Below are positions 1-6,613 of a stretch of DNA of 13,477 nucleotides, piece by piece. Each line of letters starts with the position of its first letter. Positions within the stretch are counted from its first letter, which is position 1. The stretch lies in contig CAZAOZ010000072.1 of assembly GCA_964486865.1 (NCBI GenBank), forward strand, positions 1 through 13,477, written 5' to 3'. The stretch is from Ga0077527 sp964486865. GTDB taxonomy: Bacteria; Pseudomonadota; Gammaproteobacteria; Burkholderiales; SG8-41. The notes under the pieces are model-generated. The model saw nothing but the letters and a program-made list of their open reading frames with translations. It was not told the origin of the DNA and did not search any database. A program made the translations under genes and the position numbers.

Positions 1-356
1 ACCCGGCGGTCGGCGGTGTAGCGATTGACCATCGAATCCATGTTGCCGGCGGTGACGCCGAAAAACAGCTTGGGCCGGCCCAGCGCGCGGAACGGATCAA
101 CGCTGTGCCAGTCCGGCTGCGCGATGATGCCGACGCGGAAGCCCTGCGCCTCCAGCAACCGGCCGACTATGGCCATGCCGAAGCTGGGGTGGTCGACATA
201 GGCATCGCCGGTGACCAGGATAATGTCGCATTCGTCCCAGCCGAGTTTTTCCATCTCGGCGCGCGACATCGGCAGGAACGGAGCCGTGCCGAAGCGCGCC
301 GCCCAGTACTTGCGATGGCTGAAGAGGTCTTTCGGGCTGGTGGCTGCGGCTTGCAT
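1..356 (-). CDS. ygiQ: YgiQ family radical SAM protein, N-terminal part (runs off the left edge)
   Basis: The 118 visible codons start at the ATG at 356 and read off the left edge, so only the N-terminus is present. The protein begins MQAAATSPKDLF and continues with SRAEMEKLGWDECDIILVTG, DAYVDHPSFGMAIVGRLLEA and GFRVGIIAQPDW. These match the start of YgiQ (UPF0313), a large protein with an N-terminal cobalamin-binding-like region followed by a radical SAM core. The CxxxCxxC cluster motif would lie outside the window. The family is conserved but its reaction is not established. The gene begins 45 bp after the oxidoreductase at 402-1511 on the same strand, so readthrough transcription is possible, but it has no obvious link to the catabolic genes. 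The identification is strong because this N-terminal block is very distinctive. Confidence 0.9.
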   Translation of the reverse strand, partial: MQAAATSPKDLFSHRKYWAARFGTAPFLPMSRAEMEKLGWDECDIILVTGDAYVDHPSFGMAIVGRLLEAQGFRVGIIAQPDWHSVDPFRALGRPKLFFGVTAGNMDSMVNRYTADRR

Positions 357-401
357 GGGCGCATTATAGTCGCGCCCTCCGCAGACACCGCGGAGAATCG
401 A

Positions 402-1511
402 TTACTCGAGCCGCCCCAGCGTCCGTCCCGGCCGCCACGCCTTCGGTGCTGCGCGCTCGTACTGCGGCGCGTACGGAATCTCGACGCCCAGAGTGACGGC
501 CGCATGTTGCGGCCAGCGCGGATTGAACAACATCGCGCGCGCCAGCGAAATGAAGTCCGCCTGACCGTTGGCGATAATGGCTTCGGCCTGCCGCGGATCG
601 GTGATCAGGCCCACCGCGCCGGTGGTAATGCCGCATTCCTTTTTGACGCGCTCGGCGTACGGCACCTGGTAGCCGGGACCGACAGGGATCCTGGCGTCGA
701 GCACCACGCCGCCGCCGGATACCGTGACATAGGCGCAGCCCTCCGCTTTGAGCGCACGCGCGTAAGCCACCGCATCATCGGCCATCCAGCCGCCGTCGGC
801 AAAATCGGTGCCGGAGATTTTTGCCCCGACAAATCGATCCACCGGGAACGCGGCGCGCACCGCACGGAACACTTCAAGCGGATAACGCATGCGGTTTTCC
901 AGACTGCCGCCGTATTCATCGGTGCGCCGGTTCGCCAGCGGTGACAGGAATTCCGACAGCAGATAGCCGTGGGTCGAATGCACTTCGATGAAATCGAGCC
1001 CGATGCGCGCCGCGCGTTGCGCCGCCTGCACGAAAGCCTGCGTCAGTTGCTGCATATCGGCCTTGCTCATCGCCTGCGGCACGGGCCAGCCTGCGGCCAG
1101 CGGCACTGCCGACGGCGCGAATGTCTGCCACGCACCTTCTTCCGGCTTCAGGAAATCGTGGCCCTGCCACGGCCGGTGCGCAGAGCCTTTGCGCCCTGCA
1201 TGGGCGAGCTGCACGCCGAGCAGGATGGGTGAAATGCTGCGCACATAATCCACCACGCGTTTCATTGCGGCTTCGTTGGCATCAGAATACAACCCCACGC
1301 AATATGGCGTGATGTGCGCCGTCGGCGTAACGCCAGTCATTTCAATCACCAGCATGGACGCGCCGGAAATCGCCAGCGAGCCGAGGTGCATGAGGTGCCA
1401 GTCGGTCATCGAGCCGTTGATCGCGCTGTACTGGCACATCGGCGCGACGGTGATGCGGTTGGACAATGTACGGTTGCCGATCTGCACCGGCGTGAATAAT
1501 TGACTGCTCAT
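402..1511 (-). CDS. NADH:flavin oxidoreductase, Old Yellow Enzyme family (YqjM/XenA class)
   Basis: A 369-residue FMN-dependent TIM-barrel ene-reductase, full length for the family and cytoplasmic. Such enzymes reduce activated C=C bonds of enones, nitro compounds or unsaturated acyl groups with NAD(P)H. Seen in the sequence: Cys26 and Tyr28 in APMCQYS, the FMN-contacting QLAHAGRKGS near residues 101-110, the substrate-binding HSTHGY motif with His178, His181 and Tyr183, and NRRTDEYGGSLENR further on. Cys26, Tyr28 and the two-histidine motif mark the YqjM/XenA class rather than the classical yeast OYE class. I chose the ATG at 1511 over a TTG one codon upstream because AGGGAG then sits 5 nt from the start. 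It is the last gene of the left block, 72 bp after the permease stop, and that gap holds a palindromic repeat. The physiological substrate is unknown. It may detoxify or reduce an intermediate of the neighbouring pathway, but that is only inferred from position. Confidence 0.92.
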   Translation of the reverse strand: MSSQLFTPVQIGNRTLSNRITVAPMCQYSAINGSMTDWHLMHLGSLAISGASMLVIEMTGVTPTAHITPYCVGLYSDANEAAMKRVVDYVRSISPILLGVQLAHAGRKGSAHRPWQGHDFLKPEEGAWQTFAPSAVPLAAGWPVPQAMSKADMQQLTQAFVQAAQRAARIGLDFIEVHSTHGYLLSEFLSPLANRRTDEYGGSLENRMRYPLEVFRAVRAAFPVDRFVGAKISGTDFADGGWMADDAVAYARALKAEGCAYVTVSGGGVVLDARIPVGPGYQVPYAERVKKECGITTGAVGLITDPRQAEAIIANGQADFISLARAMLFNPRWPQHAAVTLGVEIPYAPQYERAAPKAWRPGRTLGRLE

Positions 1512-1515
1512 CAAA

Positions 1516-1522
1516 TCTCCCT
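1516..1522 (-). promoter_or_regulatory. Ribosome binding site that decides the oxidoreductase start
   Basis: On the minus strand AGGGAGA lies just upstream of the oxidoreductase. AGGGAG is 5 nt from the ATG at 1511 but only 2 nt from the in-frame TTG at 1514, so the ATG is the likely start. Confidence 0.7.
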
Positions 1523-1541
1523 AGCGTTACTCATCTCCCAA

Positions 1542-1583
1542 TCCCCTCTCCCCCGGTCGGGGGCGAGTGTCAGGGAGAGGGGG
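1542..1583. repeat. CT/GA-rich palindromic intergenic repeat, copy 1
   Basis: CCCCTCTCCC (1543-1552) is perfectly complementary to GGGAGAGGGG (1573-1582). An alternative inner stem, CCCCCG/CGGGGG with a 2-nt loop (1550-1563), competes with it. The right arm ends immediately next to the permease stop codon (1584-1586), so in the minus-strand mRNA the hairpin would form directly after the permease and before the oxidoreductase RBS. No U-tract follows, so it is not a standard intrinsic terminator. It resembles REP-like intercistronic hairpins that affect mRNA stability or partial termination. Copy 2 at 3826-3941 shares the CCCTCTCC/GGAGAGGG core. Confidence 0.7.
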
Positions 1584-2969
1584 TTATTCTCCGAAATAAC
1601 CGATCAGTTTCCACCAGAAATATTGCAGCGGAATCAGCGTAATGACGCTGATCGCTGCCAGCGGCACGGTCACGCGCATCGCGGTCTGCACCGACAGTTG
1701 CGCGACCTGCAGCCCGACCACCACCGGCGGTACCTGATAGGGCAGGATCACCGTGGAAAAACCCACGGCCAGGGTCATCAGTGCCGTTTTCAGCGGCCAG
1801 TCCGCGGCCTCGGCAAAATGTCCTGCCAGCGGCGCCAGCAGCGCCGGCTGCGACGGATTGGTGGTGATCAGCCCCGCAAAAGTCGAAATCAGGCTCAGCA
1901 CCGCGAAATTGGCGGCGTCCTCACCGGGCTCCAGCCGGAACAGGCTCAACACCGCGTTGCCGATGGCGACGCTCAGGCCCGTCTCGATCATCACCGCGCC
2001 GAGGCCAAGAATGGCGCCGATGTAGAAAAAAGTGCCGAAACGCACGCGCTCCTGAAACATGGTCACCGGCACCGCACCGATGCGCGGCATCAGCGCAATC
2101 ACCGCCGCAGCCAGCGCGATCCAGCCCGGACGGATGCCGTGCAGGAAATCGGTGGCCCACAACGCCAATGACGCAAACACGATCACTGCCAGCCGTTTTT
2201 CCTCAGCGCTCATCGGCGACAGTTCCGCTACCATCGCCCCCGCCTGCGTTTGCGCCGGGCACAGCCGGCAGATCATGACCATGATCAGCCAGCCCTTGAT
2301 CAGGCCCATCACCGGAAACTGCGACCACAGGTATTCGGCGTAAATCAGATGCACGTCGTACAGCGTCTCGGCGGCGCCGGCGAGCACCAGGTTGGGCGCA
2401 TTCGCCGGCAGGATCGCCGTGCCGCACTGGAACGTGGCGAGGATGGTCGCCAGCATGACGCCGGTGTAACCCATGCTGCCGCGCAAGAGGCCGTGGCGTT
2501 CGGCCACCGCGGCCATGATCGGCACCAGCAGCAGAATGCGTGCTACGGTCGCCGGCATCAGGAACGACAGCACCAGCGATACCAGCACCGCAGCGGTAAT
2601 CAGTTGCCGGTAGGTCAGGGTCTGCGTACCGAGGGCGACGCGCGCAATGCGCTCGCCGAGTCCGGTGGAGCGCACCGCCTCGGCGATCACCAGTCCGCCC
2701 AGCACCAGCCACAGCGTACCCGACGCAAAGCCGGAAAAAATCACCGCGGGTGTTGCGACCCCGAGCAGAATCGCCAGCGTGAAAAAAATCAGCGCCACAA
2801 AATATTCCGGCAGTGTGCCGATCGCCCACAACCCCATCACCAGCACCAGCAGCGCGCCGGTGTGCATGACATTGGCGGACACGCCGGCAGGCGGCGGCAC
2901 AAAATAAATCATCACCGCCGCGGCGGCAATCAACGCGGTCAGCAGTGTTGCGGGTTTCGGCATCACCAT
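1584..2969 (-). CDS. SLC13/DASS-family anion permease, divergent
   Basis: A 461-residue, very hydrophobic inner-membrane protein with roughly ten to twelve predicted membrane segments. The first segments lie near residues 8-25, 36-51 and 56-72. Family members take up di- and tricarboxylates, sulfate or similar anions, usually with Na+. Supporting the family are the length, the two-half arrangement of hydrophobic re-entrant motifs, and a PNLVLAG segment near residues 192-198 that follows a small-residue stretch, like the tPPN loop of DASS proteins. The usual SNT motifs are not recognisable: the first site reads SFLMPATVAR (135-144) and the second TTNPSQPALLAPL. No strong Shine-Dalgarno precedes the ATG at 2969, and the ATG two codons downstream is an alternative. 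It lies 65 bp after the aldolase on the same strand, behind a possible internal promoter. It probably imports the substrate of the dehydratase/aldolase pathway. The family call is fairly safe, the substrate unknown. Confidence 0.8.
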   Translation of the reverse strand: MVMPKPATLLTALIAAAAVMIYFVPPPAGVSANVMHTGALLVLVMGLWAIGTLPEYFVALIFFTLAILLGVATPAVIFSGFASGTLWLVLGGLVIAEAVRSTGLGERIARVALGTQTLTYRQLITAAVLVSLVLSFLMPATVARILLLVPIMAAVAERHGLLRGSMGYTGVMLATILATFQCGTAILPANAPNLVLAGAAETLYDVHLIYAEYLWSQFPVMGLIKGWLIMVMICRLCPAQTQAGAMVAELSPMSAEEKRLAVIVFASLALWATDFLHGIRPGWIALAAAVIALMPRIGAVPVTMFQERVRFGTFFYIGAILGLGAVMIETGLSVAIGNAVLSLFRLEPGEDAANFAVLSLISTFAGLITTNPSQPALLAPLAGHFAEAADWPLKTALMTLAVGFSTVILPYQVPPVVVGLQVAQLSVQTAMRVTVPLAAISVITLIPLQYFWWKLIGYFGE

Positions 2970-3017
2970 CGGCGGTCGGCGGTCGCGCCGGCGTTTTTAT
3001 GCAACCTGTTGTTTTTA

Positions 3018-3046
3018 TTTATAATTTAGATCCGTTATTTCCTGAA
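3018..3046 (-). promoter_or_regulatory. Possible internal promoter for the permease gene
   Basis: On the minus strand, TTCAGG (3046-3041, three of six matches to the -35 consensus) is followed after 17 bp by TATAAA (3023-3018, five of six matches to the -10). This would start transcription near 3011, about 40 nt before the permease start. The -35 overlaps the end of the aldolase gene. The AT-rich gap is unusual in this GC-rich window. Consensus match only. Confidence 0.35.
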
Positions 3047-3796
3047 CTTCGCCGCCAGCGCCTCGGTGCCCCGCGCCAGCATCACCAGATCCGAACCCAC
3101 CGCAACAAACAGGTATCCCATGTCGAGGCAGCGCTGGCCATCGGCCTCGCCGACCAGTATGCCCGGCGCCTTGCCCGCTTTGGTGATGCGTTTCGCCGCA
3201 TCTTCCATGACCTTCCACACCTCCGGATGCTGCCAGTTGCCGAGGTGGCCCATGTCGGCGGCGAGATCGTTCGGCCCGATGAACACGCCATCGACACCCT
3301 CGACCGCGGCAATCGCCTCGATCTGCGCCATCGCCGCGCGGGTCTCCACCTGCACCAGCACGCAGGTTTCGTCATGCACCCGCTTGAAATAATCCTTGGT
3401 ACGGCCGTAACGGTTGGCGCGCGTGCAGCCCGACACGCCGCGCACGCCCTGCGGCGGGTAGCGTGTCGCAGCCACCGCGCGTTTCGCTTCTTCGACGTTC
3501 TGCACGTACGGCAGCAGCAGCGTGCGCGCCCCGACATCGAGATAACGCTTGATCAGCACCGTGTCATTCCATGCCGGGCGCACAATGGGTTCGGTGGTGC
3601 CGGCGAGCATGGCGTCCAGCTGGTTCTGCACGATGGGCAGCTCGTTCGGCGAGTGTTCGGTATCGAGCAGCACCCAGTCGAAACCGGCGTCGGCCAGCAC
3701 TTCGGCGGAGATGGGGCTGCACAGGCTCGACCAGATGCCGATCTGCGGTTTGCCAGTCTTGATCGCTTTTTTGAATTGATTGATGGGTAGGTCCAT
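3035..3796 (-). CDS. HpcH/HpaI-family aldolase (2-keto-3-deoxy acid aldolase type)
   Basis: A 253-residue class II (metal-dependent) pyruvate aldolase of the HpcH/HpaI family, which has the normal length of about 250-265. These enzymes split 4-hydroxy-2-oxo acids into pyruvate and an aldehyde. Seen: His48 in LLDTEHSPN (the catalytic His of HpaI), Arg73 in VRPAWND (binds the pyruvate carboxylate), Glu151 in VQVETR and Asp177 in FIGPNDLA (the metal ligands), and YPPQGVRGVSG near 113-123. GGAG lies 7 nt upstream of the ATG at 3796. It sits between a sugar-acid dehydratase and a permease on the same strand. A product of the dehydratase (a 2-keto-3-deoxy sugar acid) would be a natural substrate, as in RhmA/YfaU-type and garL-type aldolases. 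HpaI itself acts in homoprotocatechuate breakdown, and the OYE and FAH genes nearby leave that option open. Family certain, substrate inferred. Confidence 0.92.
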   Translation of the reverse strand: MDLPINQFKKAIKTGKPQIGIWSSLCSPISAEVLADAGFDWVLLDTEHSPNELPIVQNQLDAMLAGTTEPIVRPAWNDTVLIKRYLDVGARTLLLPYVQNVEEAKRAVAATRYPPQGVRGVSGCTRANRYGRTKDYFKRVHDETCVLVQVETRAAMAQIEAIAAVEGVDGVFIGPNDLAADMGHLGNWQHPEVWKVMEDAAKRITKAGKAPGILVGEADGQRCLDMGYLFVAVGSDLVMLARGTEALAAKFRK

Positions 3797-3825
3797 TTGG
3801 GTGCTCCGTGTTGTCGTTGGTATTC

Positions 3826-3941
3826 GGTGAACGGGTGGAAGGTAAAAGGTGAACGAGTGAGCCCCCTCTCCCCAGCCCTCTCCCCCTGCCGGGGGAGAGG
3901 GAGTGTTCTTGGGGTTGGGGTTACCCGTTCACTCGTTCACC
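3826..3941. repeat. Nested palindromic intergenic repeat, copy 2 (outer 13-bp inverted repeats around a CT/GA hairpin)
   Basis: The outer arms GGTGAACGAGTGA (3848-3860) and TCACTCGTTCACC (3929-3941) are perfect 13-bp inverted repeats. A near-identical extra left unit, GGTGAACGGGTG (3826-3837), also has a partner: its TGAACGGGT matches ACCCGTTCA (3923-3931). Inside, CCCTCTCCCCC (3876-3886) pairs perfectly with GGGGGAGAGGG (3891-3901) over the 4-nt loop TGCC. A second left-arm copy at 3862-3873 gives an alternative fold. The right end stops 4 bp before the dehydratase stop codon and the rest fills the gap to the aldolase. The core resembles the repeat at 1542-1583. It may be a REP/MITE-like mobile or regulatory unit, or a strong intercistronic hairpin. 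Confidence 0.75.
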
Positions 3942-3945
3942 GCCT

Positions 3946-5676
3946 TTAATGAATTTCCGGATCCGGCGTGGGCGCGCCATGATGCAGCACGTCAAGATCA
4001 CAGCCTTTATCGGCCTGCGTAATGTGCTGCGAGTAAATCGCGCCATAGCCGCGGGTGTAATACGGCGGCGCCTGCTTCCACGCTGCCCTGCGCTTCGCCA
4101 GCTCCCCGGCACTGACCTTGAGCTCCAGCTTGCGCGCGGCGACATCGAGTTCGATCAGATCACCGTCGCGCACCAGCGCCAGCGGCCCGCCGATATACGA
4201 CTCCGGCGCAACATGCAGCACGCAGGCGCCGTACGAAGTGCCGCTCATGCGCGCATCCGAAATGCGCACCATGTCGCGCACGCCTTGTTTCAGCAGTTTT
4301 TTCGGAATCGGCAACTGCCCCCATTCCGGCATGCCGGGCCCGCCCAGCGGGCCGCCGTTCTGCAGCACCAGCACCGAGTTCGCATCGACCTTGAGATTGT
4401 CGTCGTCGATGCGCGCGTTCATGTCGTTGTAGTCCTTGAACACCACCGCCGGACCGGTGTGCTTCAGCAAATGCGGCTCGGCTGCGGTCGGCTTGATCAC
4501 CGCGCCGTCGGGCGCAAGGTTGCCGCGCAGCACGGCAAGGCCGCCGCTGGCCGCCAGCGGATTGTTGCGCCTGCGGATCACGTCGTCGTTGTAAATCTTC
4601 GCGTCGGCAATATTCTCGCCCAGCGTATGGCCGTTGACCGTATGGCAGTCGAGGTTCAGCAGATCCTTCAGTTCGGACAGCATCGCGCGCAGCCCGCCGG
4701 CATAATAAAAATCCTCCATCAGGTATTTCTTGCCTGCGGGGCGGATGTTGGCCAGCACCGGAGTGCGCTGCGCCAATTCATCGAAGCGGTCGAGCTTCAG
4801 CGGCACACCGGCGCGCCCCGCCATCGCCACCAGATGGATGATGGCGTTGGTCGAACCCGACAGTGCGTGGATCACCGTGATGGCGTTGTCGAACGCCGCG
4901 GGCGTCAGGATTTCCGTCGGCTTCAGGTCGTCCCACACCATCTCGACGATGCGCCGTCCGCTGGCGGTAGCCATGCGCGCATGGTTGGCGTCCGGCGCCG
5001 GAATCGACGCCGCGCCGGGCAGCGTCAGCCCCAGCGTTTCGGCGACCGAGGTCATGGTCGAAGCCGTGCCCATGGTCATGCAATGGCCGTACGAACGCGC
5101 GATGCCTTCTTCCACTTCACCCCATTCGCGCTCATTGATGTTGCCGGCGCGCAACTCCGCCCAGTATTTCCAGGAATCGCTGCCCGAGCCCAGCGGCTCG
5201 CCATGCCAGTTGCCGCGCAGCATCGGGCCCGCGGGCACATAAATGAACGGCAGGCCCATCGAGGTCGCGCCCATGATCAATGCGGGTGTCGTCTTGTCGC
5301 AGCCGCCCAGCAGCACTGCGCCGTCCACCGGATACCCGCGCAGCAGTTCCTCGCATTCCATCGCCAGCATGTTGCGGTAGAGCATGGTCGAAGGTTTCTG
5401 GAACGGCTCGGCCAGCGTGATCGCCGGCATTTCCAGCGGAAAGCCGCCGGCCTGCCACACGCCGCGCTTCACTTCCTCGGCGCGGATGCGGAAATGCGCG
5501 TGGCACGGGTTGACGTCGCTCCAGGTGTTGATGATGGCGATGATGGGCTTGCCGGCGAAATCCTCGCGCGCATAACCCATTTGCAGCGTGCGCGAACGGT
5601 GGCCGAACGAGCGCAGATCCTTCACGCCGAACCAGCGGTGACTGCGTAAATCTTCAGGACGTATGCGGGAAGTCAT
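3946..5676 (-). CDS. IlvD/Edd-family dehydratase, sugar-acid type (L-arabinonate dehydratase-like)
   Basis: A 576-residue cytoplasmic iron-sulfur dehydratase, the size of pentonate/hexonate dehydratases. The reaction type is removal of water from an aldonic acid to give a 2-keto-3-deoxy acid. Three cysteines suited to bind a [2Fe-2S] cluster are present: Cys58 (NPCHAH), Cys126 (GGCDKT) and Cys199 (YGHCMTMG). Lys128 in GGCDKTTPA is the position carbamylated for Mg2+ binding in characterised homologues, and SDARMSGTSYG includes the presumed catalytic Ser478. SFGHRSR near 23-29 and the MGYAREDF that follows are typical of the sugar-acid branch rather than of dihydroxy-acid dehydratase IlvD. The ATG at 5676 has no strong RBS, but no better start is seen. 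It is the first gene of the left block, behind a promoter at 5745-5773. The exact sugar acid (arabinonate, xylonate, fuconate or another) cannot be read from the sequence. Biosynthetic IlvD is unlikely given the aldolase next door. Confidence 0.9.
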   Translation of the reverse strand: MTSRIRPEDLRSHRWFGVKDLRSFGHRSRTLQMGYAREDFAGKPIIAIINTWSDVNPCHAHFRIRAEEVKRGVWQAGGFPLEMPAITLAEPFQKPSTMLYRNMLAMECEELLRGYPVDGAVLLGGCDKTTPALIMGATSMGLPFIYVPAGPMLRGNWHGEPLGSGSDSWKYWAELRAGNINEREWGEVEEGIARSYGHCMTMGTASTMTSVAETLGLTLPGAASIPAPDANHARMATASGRRIVEMVWDDLKPTEILTPAAFDNAITVIHALSGSTNAIIHLVAMAGRAGVPLKLDRFDELAQRTPVLANIRPAGKKYLMEDFYYAGGLRAMLSELKDLLNLDCHTVNGHTLGENIADAKIYNDDVIRRRNNPLAASGGLAVLRGNLAPDGAVIKPTAAEPHLLKHTGPAVVFKDYNDMNARIDDDNLKVDANSVLVLQNGGPLGGPGMPEWGQLPIPKKLLKQGVRDMVRISDARMSGTSYGACVLHVAPESYIGGPLALVRDGDLIELDVAARKLELKVSAGELAKRRAAWKQAPPYYTRGYGAIYSQHITQADKGCDLDVLHHGAPTPDPEIH

Positions 5677-5744
5677 GATATTAGCTTTGGTGGATTTTCT
5701 CTCGGAGTGCGCGCTTGCACCCGCACTTTTCTGCCCAGCGGGTG

Positions 5745-5773
5745 ATTATGCAGCCCCCCTTACCCATCGGCAA
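5745..5773 (-). promoter_or_regulatory. Likely sigma70-type promoter of the dehydratase operon
   Basis: On the minus strand TTGCCG (5773-5768, four of six) and CATAAT (5750-5745, five of six) are 17 bp apart. The start would fall near 5738, giving a leader of about 60 nt before the ATG at 5676. The leader contains two short inverted repeats, CCCGC/GCGGG (5720-5742) and GTGC/GCAC (5707-5720), which could be operator half-sites or a small hairpin. Based on consensus match and position. Confidence 0.5.
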
Positions 5774-5802
5774 CCGCGCTGACATCCATATCGATTCAAT
5801 TT

Positions 5803-5830
5803 TTGCGCAGACGGCATTTTCACTTACACT
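5803..5830 (+). promoter_or_regulatory. Weak candidate promoter for the FAH-family gene
   Basis: TTGCGC (5803-5808) and TACACT (5825-5830) are 16 bp apart and lie about 40 bp upstream of the plus-strand ATG at 5871. The match is moderate (three of six and four of six). It would be divergent to the dehydratase promoter in the same 194-bp gap, so one regulator could control both. Confidence 0.3.
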
Positions 5831-5870
5831 GCAATTCTCGGTCACGCAATCAGCGAAAGGATCATAGACC

Positions 5871-6569
5871 ATGAAACTGGCTATTCCCGCATGGGAAATA
5901 CCCACGTTGGCCATCACCGGAAGCAAGGAACGGTTTCCGGTACGCAGGGTTTTCTGCATGGGACTTAATTATCTTGATCATAAACGCGAAATGGGCATCA
6001 CCGGCGATGTGCCTGCTTTCATGTTCACCAAGGCCGTGAATCACGTCGTGCCGTGCAATGCCGGAGAGATTACTGACATCAAATATCCAAGCAAGACTTC
6101 CAACTATCAGTGGGAATGCGAGCTCACCGCGGTCATCGGCAAGCGCGGCGCGAACATCCCGGCTGCGCGCGCGAACGAGCACATCTGGGGCTATGCAGTC
6201 GGGCTCGACATGACGCGTCGCGATCTGCAGTTGTGGGCCAAATCGAAGGAACTGCCATGGGAAATCGGCAAGGACGTCGAGCAATCGGGACCGGTTGGCG
6301 AGATCACACCCGCATCCAAAATGGGACATCCGCAATCGGCGCCACTGTGGCTCAAGGCCAACGGTGAATACAAACAGCAATCGAACATCGACCAGATGAT
6401 CCTGCCAACACCCGGCATCATCGCCTTCCTCTCCGAGTACTACACGCTGGAGCCCGGCGATATCATCATGACCGGCACGCCCGCCGGCATCGGCCCGGCA
6501 CAACCGGGCGATGTGATTGAAGCGGGAATCGGTGACTTGCCCGTGCTGAAGGTGCGGGTTGTGGCGTAA
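5871..6569 (+). CDS. Fumarylacetoacetate hydrolase family protein (fumarylpyruvate hydrolase-like)
   Basis: A 232-residue FAH-fold enzyme. Short members of this size hydrolyse or decarboxylate 2,4-dioxo acids: fumarylpyruvate hydrolase in the gentisate route, or diketo-deoxy sugar-acid hydrolases. Seen: GLNYLDHKREMG (31-42), the family's N-terminal signature with His37 and Glu40; the acidic metal ligands Glu82 and Glu84 in WECELTAVIG and Asp113 in GLDMTRRD; and the C-terminal GDIIMTGTPAGIGP followed by PGDVIEAGIGDL. AAAGGA is about 9 nt upstream of the ATG at 5871. It is divergent from the dehydratase and converges on the deacetylase-like gene with a 12-bp gap. Together with a dehydratase it would fit a non-phosphorylative sugar-acid pathway in which a 2,4-diketo-3-deoxy acid is split by an FAH protein. 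Gentisate-type aromatic catabolism is the alternative. The fold is certain, the substrate open. Confidence 0.9.
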   Translation: MKLAIPAWEIPTLAITGSKERFPVRRVFCMGLNYLDHKREMGITGDVPAFMFTKAVNHVVPCNAGEITDIKYPSKTSNYQWECELTAVIGKRGANIPAARANEHIWGYAVGLDMTRRDLQLWAKSKELPWEIGKDVEQSGPVGEITPASKMGHPQSAPLWLKANGEYKQQSNIDQMILPTPGIIAFLSEYYTLEPGDIIMTGTPAGIGPAQPGDVIEAGIGDLPVLKVRVVA

Positions 6570-6578
6570 CCCCGATGC

Positions 6579-6613
6579 CGCTCAACTTCCGGGAATGATC
6601 CCGGGCTTGAGCG
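6579..6613. terminator. Hairpin at the convergent FAH / deacetylase junction, possible bidirectional terminator
   Basis: CGCTCAA (6579-6585) pairs with TTGAGCG (6607-6613), and inside it CCGGG (6589-6593) pairs with CCCGG (6600-6604) around a 6-nt loop, leaving a small internal bulge. It begins 9 bp after the FAH stop and covers the last codons of the minus-strand deacetylase-like gene. No T-run follows on either strand, so intrinsic termination is uncertain. Confidence 0.4.

Noticed and set aside
1512..1514. TTG as an alternative start of the oxidoreductase
   Set aside because: It lies only 2 nt from the Shine-Dalgarno sequence; the ATG directly after it has proper spacing and gives the family's usual residue numbering.
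2250..3790. Long plus-strand frames opposite the permease and the aldolase
   Set aside because: Low-complexity Arg/His/Gln-rich translations without motifs, antisense to well-supported genes.
3949..5649. A long open plus-strand frame of 566 codons opposite the dehydratase
   Set aside because: It mirrors the dehydratase in GC-rich DNA, is rich in Arg, His and Gln with no recognisable domain, and the minus-strand reading keeps all family motifs.
5681..5959. A 92-codon minus-strand frame spanning the divergent promoter gap and the FAH start
   Set aside because: Overlaps the FAH gene and the likely dehydratase promoter; no homology recognised and no RBS.
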